Shown here: positions 1-5,096 of the stretch, piece after piece
Position numbering within the stretch: the stretch's first letter is position 1
Layout of the letters: each line of letters starts with the position of its first letter
From: Halococcaceae archaeon
GTDB taxonomy: Archaea; Halobacteriota; Halobacteria; Halobacteriales; Halalkalicoccaceae
DNA: 6,182 nucleotides
Direction of reading: 5' to 3'
Assembly (NCBI GenBank): GCA_007129135.1
Contig: SKWB01000168.1
Span: 1-6,182, forward strand
The notes under the pieces: model-generated
What the model saw: the letters and a program-made list of their open reading frames with translations, nothing else
The model's database searches: none
Told to the model about the DNA's origin: nothing
Position numbers and translations under genes: made by a program

Positions 1-89
1 ATCAGGGCCTTCGCGAAGTTCTGGCTGGTCGAGTCGATTCCGTCCCCGGAACCGCCCGCGATCCGCCAGATGAGTTCGTTGTCAGTCAT
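1..89 (-). CDS. korA: 2-oxoacid:ferredoxin oxidoreductase alpha subunit, N-terminal fragment
   Basis: Only the first 29 codons are present; the gene continues beyond the left edge. The start is the ATG at 89-87. The peptide begins MTDNELIWRIAGGSGDGIDS. The glycine-rich stretch after a short beta strand (IAGGSGDGI) is how the gamma-type domain begins in KorA proteins, where it precedes the pyrimidine-binding domain. This N-terminus is very characteristic of the haloarchaeal alpha subunit. With a KorB partner, the enzyme oxidatively decarboxylates 2-oxoglutarate or another 2-oxoacid to the acyl-CoA and reduces ferredoxin, in the cytoplasm, in place of a dehydrogenase complex. It is encoded downstream of, and on the same strand as, the gene at 236-778, with 146 bp between them, so it probably has its own promoter. 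Substrate (2-oxoglutarate or pyruvate) cannot be decided from this fragment. Confidence 0.85.
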   Translation of the reverse strand, partial: MTDNELIWRIAGGSGDGIDSTSQNFAKAL

Positions 90-96
90 GGTGGCA

Positions 97-137
97 TCTC
101 GGCCCTCCCCGGGCCCAGTGTACGGGGAGGTTCGAGA
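97..137 (-). promoter_or_regulatory. Two-part hairpin in the korA leader covering an SD-like sequence
   Basis: On the minus strand the leader can fold as a 7-bp stem (CCTCCCC, 130-124, with GGGGAGG, 110-104) around a 13-nt loop. An outer 5-bp stem follows (TCTCG, 137-133, with CGAGA, 101-97), separated by a 2x2 internal loop. The 3' arm GGGGAGG is the only Shine-Dalgarno-like sequence before the korA ATG, and its end lies 14 nt from the start codon. The pairing is directly visible. Any regulatory role, or a role as a DNA-binding palindrome, is inference. Confidence 0.4.
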
Positions 138-140
138 GGT

Positions 141-187
141 GGAAAGTAAAGGCTTTGCTATCCGTTACCATAGATTAATAGTTAAGA
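141..187 (-). promoter_or_regulatory. AT-rich candidate promoter region for korA
   Basis: This is an AT-rich island in a GC-rich context. Read on the minus strand it holds two TATA-like candidates, CTTAACTATTAATC (186-173) and CCTTTACTTTCC (152-141). Archaeal TATA boxes sit about 26 nt before the transcription start. The first would therefore give a leader of about 60 nt containing the whole hairpin at 97-137. The second would give about 30 nt and only part of it. The choice cannot be made from sequence alone. Confidence 0.3.
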
Positions 188-235
188 ACGACCCCAGCGT
201 TTAGGGTTCCTAGTAGGTCGACGCCGCCGGGCGGT

Positions 236-778
236 TCAGACGAGCGAGTCCGGCCGGGTCGAGAGGTACTCGAAGACCGCGCCGAGCGAGAAGCCGTACG
301 CCCAGTGGGCCATGAGCGTGAGCACGACGTACGCGACGAGCGTGATCCCCGTGAAGCCGTCGTAGAAGGCGAGGACGAAGCCGGTCCAGAGCATCGTCCC
401 GAAGACGACTCCCTTGAACGGATCCCGACCTCCGGGCAGGTACTCCTTCAGCGAGGCGAACAGGAGCGGCCACGGTAACATCCCGCCGAGGACGAAGGTC
501 GCGTAGCCGAGCGCGACGGGCGAGGCCAGCCCGTCGAGCCCGATCATCAGCGCCAGCTGCCCGAACGACTCGCGCGGGAACGCTCCGACCGACTCCGCGA
601 TCAACAGCCCGACCGTCGCCGCAGCCGTCCCGACCAGCCCGCCCGCGGCGCCGACGAACCCGTCGGCGACGATACCGTAGAGCGAGTCGAACTCCTCGAT
701 CTCCGCGACACGCTTCTCCTCGAGCAGCGCGTCGACCCCCTCGTCGGCCTCGTCGTTCCCGGACGGAGCATCACTCAT
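236..778 (-). CDS. Four-helix membrane protein of the haloarchaeal cox neighbourhood (DUF6789-like)
   Basis: This 180-residue protein starts at the ATG at 778. Residues 1-35 are soluble and acidic (about half Asp/Glu between 9 and 30) and look cytoplasmic. Four hydrophobic segments follow at about 38-63, 86-109, 121-139 and 146-170, with many glycines and small residues (for example GFVGAAGGLVGTAAA) that suggest tight helix packing. The last helix carries an AHWAYGFSLGAVFEYL motif. This resembles the Gly/His/Tyr-rich last helix of DUF6789-type proteins that are often called 'cox cluster protein' in haloarchaeal annotations. That family assignment is from memory and moderate. No catalytic residues are evident. 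The gene is divergent from coxB and shares a 133-bp intergenic region with it, which suggests a link to the terminal oxidase (assembly or accessory), but that is inference. A TATA-like element about 28 nt upstream of the ATG points to a leaderless transcript. Confidence 0.8.
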   Translation of the reverse strand: MSDAPSGNDEADEGVDALLEEKRVAEIEEFDSLYGIVADGFVGAAGGLVGTAAATVGLLIAESVGAFPRESFGQLALMIGLDGLASPVALGYATFVLGGMLPWPLLFASLKEYLPGGRDPFKGVVFGTMLWTGFVLAFYDGFTGITLVAYVVLTLMAHWAYGFSLGAVFEYLSTRPDSLV

Positions 779-799
779 GGTACCACGTACCGCTCAGTA

Positions 800-812
800 G
801 GTAATAATTGTT
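800..812 (-). promoter_or_regulatory. TATA-like promoter element for the 236-778 gene
   Basis: Read on the minus strand the sequence is AACAATTATTACC, centred about 28 nt before the ATG at 778. With standard archaeal spacing of about 26 nt, transcription would start at or within a few bases of the start codon. The mRNA would then be leaderless, which is common in haloarchaea. A small inverted repeat, GGTAC-CAC-GTACC (779-791), lies between the box and the start codon. Confidence 0.5.
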
Positions 813-849
813 CGTGTAGGAGAGAGAAACGGCTCCATCGGGGCTTCGG

Positions 850-864
850 CGAAACGATAATAAG
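850..864 (+). promoter_or_regulatory. BRE/TATA-like promoter for coxB-coxAC
   Basis: CGAAACGATAATAAG contains a BRE-like purine-rich part (CGAAAC) followed by a TATA-like GATAATAA, in the only AT-rich part upstream of coxB. A start about 26 nt downstream falls near 885, leaving a leader of about 25 nt. The leader has only a weak SD match (GTGAT at 899-903). Confidence 0.5.
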
Positions 865-913
865 CACGCGTGGGAAACGGTAGCAGGAACCACTGAACGT
901 GATAAACGATAAT
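852..913 (+). repeat. 10-bp direct repeat AAACGATAAT upstream of coxB
   Basis: AAACGATAAT occurs at 852-861, over the candidate TATA box, and again at 904-913, running into the coxB start codon. The copies are offset by 52 bp, close to five helical turns. It could be a pair of regulator sites, a second weak promoter element, or chance in a short AT-rich stretch. Confidence 0.3.
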
Positions 914-1760
914 GATGTATCAGACACCGGTCATCCCTCGCCCGCTCGCCCCGCTTCCTCGTCTCCCCGGTGACGAGTGGGGAACACAGGTACAGCTATT
1001 CGAAGAGATCTTCGTGGTCTTCCTGGTGCTCGGGACGATCGTCGGGGTCGTCGTCGTTAGCTACACGCTCTACAACGCCTACAAGTACCGGGACCGGGGT
1101 GAGGAGTCGGGCGAGGCCGACCGGCCCGTTCTGGGAGAGCTCCCGACCGGCGAGGGCGGCGGCCGGAAGCTCTTTCTCTCCTTTTTCCTCAGCGCCGTCA
1201 TCGTCATCAGCCTGGTCGCCTGGACCTACGGTGCGTTGCTCTACGTCGAGGCCGGCCCCGACGACCAGGGGACCGACGAGAACCTCGACGTGGACGTCGT
1301 CGGCTTCCAGTTCGGTTGGGAGTTCGAGTACCCGAACGGCCACAGCGAGACGAACGAACTCCGCGTCCCGGCCGACCGAACGGTGACGCTCACCTTCACG
1401 GCGACCGACGTCTGGCACAACTTCGGGATCCCCGAGCTACGGGTGAAAGCCGACGCGATCCCCGGCCAGACCACCGAGACCTGGTTCATCGCGGAGGAGA
1501 CCGGCGAGTACACCGCCTGGTGTTTCGAACTCTGTGGCGTCGGCCACTCCGATATGGTCGCGGACGTGATCGTGATGGAGCCCGAGGAGTGGGAGGAGTG
1601 GTACGAGGACCCCGAGGCGTACGAGAACGGTGAGACAGACGCGGAGGACGAGAGCGACGTGGACGAAGAGACCGACGAGGAGGAGAACGGTGAGAACGAC
1701 GCTGCGGAGGACGAGCCCGACGACGAGAGCGAGGCGGTCGTGACGGCGGTGACCCGATGA
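912..1760 (+). CDS. coxB: Cytochrome c oxidase subunit II (CuA subunit) with acidic C-terminal tail
   Basis: This 282-residue protein receives electrons at a dinuclear CuA centre on the outer face of the membrane and passes them to the heme of subunit I. Two membrane helices lie at about 31-54 and 87-111. The cupredoxin domain spans about 124-222. All CuA ligands are visible: His169 (VWHNFGIP), Cys204, Glu206, Cys208, His212 and Met215 in CFELCGVGHSDM. The aromatic entry motif reads GFQFGWEFEYP (131-141), with Phe134 where mitochondrial and many bacterial proteins have Trp. KADAIPG (179-185) is conserved. There is no heme c motif CxxCH after the CuA domain, so this is not a caa3-type fusion. 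Residues 224-277 form an acidic extension with an internal 20-residue duplication, and no Lys or Arg occurs between Lys179 and the final Arg282. No lipobox was seen. ATG codons at 912 and 915 are adjacent, so either could start the protein. The stop overlaps the coxAC start (ATGA at 1757-1760), implying translational coupling. Confidence 0.95.
   Translation: MMYQTPVIPRPLAPLPRLPGDEWGTQVQLFEEIFVVFLVLGTIVGVVVVSYTLYNAYKYRDRGEESGEADRPVLGELPTGEGGGRKLFLSFFLSAVIVISLVAWTYGALLYVEAGPDDQGTDENLDVDVVGFQFGWEFEYPNGHSETNELRVPADRTVTLTFTATDVWHNFGIPELRVKADAIPGQTTETWFIAEETGEYTAWCFELCGVGHSDMVADVIVMEPEEWEEWYEDPEAYENGETDAEDESDVDEETDEEENGENDAAEDEPDDESEAVVTAVTR
1623..1742 (+). repeat. In-frame 60-bp tandem duplication in the coxB tail
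   Basis: A 13-bp identical seed, GAGAACGGTGAGA, occurs at 1623-1635 and 1683-1695, exactly 60 bp (20 codons) apart. The encoded units start ENGETDAEDE (residue 238) and ENGENDAAED (residue 258) and then diverge while staying acidic. This is best read as an old tandem duplication that lengthened the acidic tail. Confidence 0.5.
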
Positions 1761-4204
1761 GCGACCTCCCTCCGGCGTCGACGGTGAAACGCTGGCTGGT
1801 CACGACGAACCACAAGGACGTCGGCATCCTCTACCTCGTCACGGCGCTGTTCTTCCTGCTGCTCGGCGGCGTGCTCGCGCTGCTCATCCGCGTTCAGCTC
1901 TGGACGCCCGGTCCGAGCCTCCTCTCGGGCGGGGCGTACAACGAGGCGGTCACCACACACGGCCTCTTGATGGTCTTCTGGTTCCTCTCGCCGTTCGCGT
2001 TCGGCTTCGCGAACTACGTCGTCCCGCTCCAGATCGGCGCGAAGGACCTCGCCTTTCCCCGCCTCAACGCGCTCAGCTACTGGGCCTACGTCTTCTCCGG
2101 GCTGCTGATGGTGATCTCGTTCTTCCAGGGCGGGACCTACGACGCGGGCTGGACGATGTACGCCCCGCTCAACATCCCCGAGTACTCCCCATCGGTCGGG
2201 GGGACGACCGCGGTCCTCGCGCTGGTGCTGTTCGTCGTCTCGGTGACGATCGGCACGGTGAACTTCCTCGTCACCATCCACCGCGGCCGCGCGGAGGGGA
2301 TGGGGATGTGGAACCTCCCGCTGTTCACCTGGTCGATCCTGCTCACGGTCTGGATGATGCTGTTCGCGTTCGCCGCGCTGCTCGGGGCGCTGTTGCTGCT
2401 CGGCTCCGATCGCATCGTCGGGACGCTCTACTTCACCGCGACGGGAACGGGAGACAGCTCCTTGCTGTGGGCACACCTGTTCTGGTTCTTCGGCCATCCC
2501 GAGGTCTACATCGTCTTCTTCCCCGCCCTCGGGGTGATGCTCGAGATCTTCCAGACGTTCTCCGGCCGGCGGCTCGTCGGGCGCAAGTGGGTGATCCTCG
2601 CGATGATCCTCATCGCCGTCCAGAGCTTCCTCGTCTGGATGCACCACATGTTCCTCACCTCGATCAACCTGGAGATCAAGACGCTGATGATGGCGACGAC
2701 GATCGGGATCTCGCTCCCGTTCGACCTGATCGTCTTCGCGCTGATCTACACGCTCGTGAAGGGACGGGTGCAGTTCACCACCCCGTTTCTGTTCTCGCTC
2801 GGGGCGCTGTTGCTGTTCATCCTCGGCGGGATCACCGGCGTCTTCCTCGGGGCGACCGTCCTCGACTACGAGTTCCGGGGCACCTACTGGGTCGTCGCAC
2901 ACTTCCACTACGTGATGTTCGGCGGCGCGACCGCGCTCTTCGGCGCGCTCTACTACTGGTATCCGAAGATGACGGGGCGGATGTACGACGAGTTCCTCGG
3001 GAAGCTGCACTTCGGGACGTTCTTCGTCGGGTTCAACCTGCTCTACTTCCCGCTCTTTCTCGCCTGGGAGACCCCACGACGCGTCTTCGAGTACAACGTC
3101 GAGCTGATCACCTGGCACCAGCTGGCGACGATCGGCGGCTTCATCGTCGGGGCGTCGTTCCTGATCATGTTCTACAACCTCTACGTGAGCTACTGGAACG
3201 GCGAGCCGGTCGGCGAGAACCCCTGGGAGTTCTCCAGGACCGCCGAGTGGGCGATCGAGTCGCCGCCACCGCTCGAGAACTGGCCGGGCCGCGCGAGCTA
3301 CGCCGATGGCTCGCTCTCGTTCATCGAGACCGCACCCGCCCACGCGGCCGACGGCGGACGGGCGACCGACGGGGGTGTCGTCTCCCAGTTCGTCGAGGTC
3401 CGCGAGCCGACCGAGACCGAACTCGCACACGCCGAGGTCCACGAGGACCACGCGAGCATCTGGCCGTTCGCGATAGGCCTCGGGGTCTTCGTCCTCTTCC
3501 TCGGGCTCTCCGGGCTCCACGCCGGTGAGCTCCAGGGGCCGCACTACCTCGTGGCGATCGCCGCCGGCCTGGGGCTGAGCGCGTACGCGCTGCTCGGCTT
3601 CGGCCTGGAGGAGTTCAACGCGCCGGAGGCGCTGATCGCCGAGCGCTGGCCGTTCGAGGGCGTCGGAAAGACGAAGCTCGGCGTCTGGTTCTTCCTCGCC
3701 TCGGACGTCGTCGTCTTCGGCGCCGTGATCGGCGCGTTCGTCTTCATCCGCGCCGGGATGGGCTGGGGCGCGTGGGAGACGGTCCCGCCGGACCCCTTAC
3801 CCGGGCTAGTGAACACGTTCGTCCTGCTCACGAGCAGCTTCACCGTCATCCTCGCGCTGGTCGCAGCGGAGCGAAAGAGCAAGCGCGGCCTGCTCGCCGC
3901 GATGGGCGCGACGCTCGCCCTCGGCTTCACCTTCCTCGGCATCAAGGCCTGGGAGTGGAGCTACGAGTTCTCGGTGGGGATCTACCCCCAGACGAGCATC
4001 GAGGCGTCGGTCTACTACGTCACGACCGGTCTCCACGGCCTGCACGTCGTCCTCGGGATGCTGATCGCCCTGTTCATGTTCGCCCGGATCTACCGCTCGG
4101 ACGCCTACCTGGAGGACCACCGTCCCGTGGAGTTCTTCGGGCTCTACTGGCACTTCGTCGACATCGTCTGGGTCTTCCTCTTCCCGCTGTTCTACCTGAT
4201 GTGA
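1757..4204 (+). CDS. coxAC: Cytochrome c oxidase subunit I-III fusion
   Basis: This 815-residue catalytic subunit of a heme-copper terminal oxidase reduces O2 to water and pumps protons. Residues 1-480 are subunit I with twelve predicted helices. The low-spin heme ligands are His68 (TTHG) and His384, the high-spin heme ligand is His382 (VVAHFHYV), and the CuB ligands are His247, His296 and His297. Tyr251 in GHPEVY is the His-crosslinked Tyr. The D-channel is intact: Asp97 (IGAKDLAFPR), Asn86, Asn104 and Glu249, as in A1-type oxidases. The propionate-binding Arg pair is Arg441-Arg442. The K-channel positions are unusual, with Leu262, Phe322 and Ile325 where Ser, Thr and Lys are expected. A soluble linker of about 80 residues (485-565) leads into subunit III with seven helices (about 568-590, 595-616, 641-665, 684-703, 711-730, 752-776, 791-814) and the motifs TTGLHGLHVVLG (756-767) and YWHFVDIVWVF (797-807). 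The helix-3 Glu of subunit III is Asp650. I/III fusions are also known in Thermus caa3 and Sulfolobus SoxM. Heme type and electron donor cannot be read from the sequence. Confidence 0.97.
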   Translation: MSDLPPASTVKRWLVTTNHKDVGILYLVTALFFLLLGGVLALLIRVQLWTPGPSLLSGGAYNEAVTTHGLLMVFWFLSPFAFGFANYVVPLQIGAKDLAFPRLNALSYWAYVFSGLLMVISFFQGGTYDAGWTMYAPLNIPEYSPSVGGTTAVLALVLFVVSVTIGTVNFLVTIHRGRAEGMGMWNLPLFTWSILLTVWMMLFAFAALLGALLLLGSDRIVGTLYFTATGTGDSSLLWAHLFWFFGHPEVYIVFFPALGVMLEIFQTFSGRRLVGRKWVILAMILIAVQSFLVWMHHMFLTSINLEIKTLMMATTIGISLPFDLIVFALIYTLVKGRVQFTTPFLFSLGALLLFILGGITGVFLGATVLDYEFRGTYWVVAHFHYVMFGGATALFGALYYWYPKMTGRMYDEFLGKLHFGTFFVGFNLLYFPLFLAWETPRRVFEYNVELITWHQLATIGGFIVGASFLIMFYNLYVSYWNGEPVGENPWEFSRTAEWAIESPPPLENWPGRASYADGSLSFIETAPAHAADGGRATDGGVVSQFVEVREPTETELAHAEVHEDHASIWPFAIGLGVFVLFLGLSGLHAGELQGPHYLVAIAAGLGLSAYALLGFGLEEFNAPEALIAERWPFEGVGKTKLGVWFFLASDVVVFGAVIGAFVFIRAGMGWGAWETVPPDPLPGLVNTFVLLTSSFTVILALVAAERKSKRGLLAAMGATLALGFTFLGIKAWEWSYEFSVGIYPQTSIEASVYYVTTGLHGLHVVLGMLIALFMFARIYRSDAYLEDHRPVEFFGLYWHFVDIVWVFLFPLFYLM

Positions 4205-4243
4205 GTCGGTCCGGGCCGGTCACCGGAAACCGGCCACACCGAC
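4205..4243. terminator. Nested inverted repeat between convergent operons
   Basis: It begins on the base after the coxAC stop. The outer arms are GTCGGT (4205-4210) and ACCGAC (4238-4243). The inner arms are GGCCGGT (4214-4220) and ACCGGCC (4229-4235), around an 8-nt loop. The repeat fills most of the 53-bp gap to the stop of the convergent DUF6653-type gene, so it can fold at the 3' end of both transcripts. No T-rich run follows on either strand, so it is not a typical archaeal oligo-T terminator. It may act as an RNA 3'-end protector or processing site. Confidence 0.4.
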
Positions 4244-4257
4244 CGCGCTGGGACCTC

Positions 4258-4719
4258 TCAGCGACGAAAGGAGGTCCTGCAGCGGTCTCTCTCCTCCTCG
4301 TACACCCCGACCATCCGCCAGAAGAACACGAGCATCAGCACTACGGAGATGACGGTTCCGACGGCCGTCCGGGCTGGCCGGCGTTCGGTGGCCGACCGGA
4401 GCGTGAACACGTAGACGGGCGCGCAGGCGACCACGAACCGGGTGTGTGAGGAGGAGCGGAGTCCGCGGTCGATCCAGATGCGCTCGCCGAGGACGGCGCG
4501 GGTCGCCCACGCCTCGTCGGTCTCGGGCGGGGAGACCAGGAAGGGGTTCAGCGCGACAAACAGGAGCGTCCCGGCGAGGAGCGGTCGACTCCGACGGTAG
4601 ATCGACAGGACGAGCACCGGGTAGACGGCGACGAGCGTCCAGACGCTCCACGGGTTGGCGTGACGCGACCAGAGCGGTCGGTCCTCGAGCCGATCGATCT
4701 CGGGAGGCGTGACGGTCAT
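4258..4719 (-). CDS. DUF6653-type small membrane protein
   Basis: This 153-residue protein starts at the ATG at 4719, the only Met codon near the conserved N-terminus. The reading frame stays open upstream but there runs antisense-free over another gene, so a longer start is not credible. The motifs RHANPWSVWT (19-28), ALNPFLVSPPETDEAW (56-71) and LGERIW (77-82) match what I recall of haloarchaeal DUF6653 proteins. Hydrophobic segments lie at about 24-41, 46-63, 94-108 and 117-139. The C-terminus is charged (EEERDRCRTSFRR) and probably cytoplasmic. The function is unknown. It is the last gene of a minus-strand operon that converges on coxAC. No SD is visible before its start; instead its ATG overlaps the stop codon of an 18-codon ORF (ATGA), suggesting coupled translation. 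The family call is moderate and the coding call is high. Confidence 0.82.
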   Translation of the reverse strand: MTVTPPEIDRLEDRPLWSRHANPWSVWTLVAVYPVLVLSIYRRSRPLLAGTLLFVALNPFLVSPPETDEAWATRAVLGERIWIDRGLRSSSHTRFVVACAPVYVFTLRSATERRPARTAVGTVISVVLMLVFFWRMVGVYEEERDRCRTSFRR

Positions 4720-4772
4720 ACCGAGTGCGGACGTCGCTCGTTTACGTACTCGGCCAGAGAGCGGTCGCTCAT
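4716..4772 (-). CDS. Possible 18-codon coupling ORF
   Basis: The peptide MSDRSLAEYVNERRPHSV is encoded between the zinc-finger gene and the DUF6653-type gene. Its ATG (4772-4770) directly follows the zinc-finger gene's TAG stop (4775-4773), in the same frame. Its TGA (4718-4716) overlaps the ATG of the next gene by the ATGA arrangement. Ribosomes finishing the zinc-finger gene could thus restart here and be carried to the next start, which has no SD of its own. The peptide is hydrophilic with no recognisable domain. It could equally be non-coding spacer with a fortuitous fit. Confidence 0.35.
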   Translation of the reverse strand: MSDRSLAEYVNERRPHSV

Positions 4773-5084
4773 CTAGTGCCAGACCACCGCGTAGGTGTAG
4801 GTGACGCCGAAGTAGAGCAGGAGCAGCGAGACGACCACCTTCGCGTGGAAGGTGAAGAGGTCGTGTGACTCCTCGCGGTAGGCCTCGTCGTAGCGCTCCC
4901 GGTCGTCGTCGGCGCACGCCTCCGGGTGGACCTCGCCGAGGTGGAGCGCGTAGAGACGGTCGGTCCGGAACGGCCGGTCGCAGTGTGGACAGCGCGCCGT
5001 CCGGCGCTCGCCGTCGGGGACCGCGAACTCGGGGTCGGTGATCGGCCGGAACATCCGTGTGAACGGTGAACACTCCGCAGTCAT
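4773..5084 (-). CDS. Membrane-anchored C2H2 zinc-finger protein (DUF7410-like)
   Basis: This is a 103-residue protein. A single zinc finger lies at 32-53, with ligands Cys32, Cys35, His48 and His53 in RCPHCDRPFRTDRLYALHLG followed by EVH. An acidic charged stretch follows (55-79), then one hydrophobic segment at about 81-101 that ends almost at the C-terminus, like a tail anchor. The pattern CPxCxRPF...ALHxGEVH, then an acidic stretch, then HxKVVV, is that of small haloarchaeal proteins I recall as DUF7410. With one finger and a membrane anchor, a protein- or metal-binding role is more likely than DNA binding, but this is inference. The start at 5084 is supported by GAGG at 5098-5095, about 10 nt upstream, overlapping the stop of the preceding gene only 12 bp away. 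It is the middle gene of the minus-strand operon converging on the oxidase genes. Confidence 0.85.
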   Translation of the reverse strand: MTAECSPFTRMFRPITDPEFAVPDGERRTARCPHCDRPFRTDRLYALHLGEVHPEACADDDRERYDEAYREESHDLFTFHAKVVVSLLLLYFGVTYTYAVVWH

Positions 5085-5096
5085 ATAGTCTCGTCC

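Noticed and set aside
200..235. Terminator after the 236-778 gene
   Set aside because: Only a very short imperfect palindrome (CCTACTAGG) and no T-run are present; nothing supports a specific terminator.
1600..1757. Acidic CoxB tail as the result of a frameshift
   Set aside because: The frame ends in the ATGA overlap with coxAC, and the repeat units keep the frame, so the tail is genuine coding sequence.
2308..3528. 406-codon plus-strand frame inside coxAC
   Set aside because: It is out of frame with coxAC, its product is Arg/Asp/Pro-rich low complexity, and coxAC motifs cover the whole span.
1241..3544. 767-codon open frame antisense to coxB and coxAC
   Set aside because: Its product is rich in Arg, Glu, Asp, Pro and Gln with no domain, and it lies opposite well-conserved oxidase codons. 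Long antisense frames are expected in GC-rich DNA.
4720..5073. Upstream extension of the DUF6653-type frame to an ATG at 5073
   Set aside because: The extra 118 residues are Arg/Pro-rich and overlap the zinc-finger gene in another frame; the conserved protein begins at the ATG at 4719.
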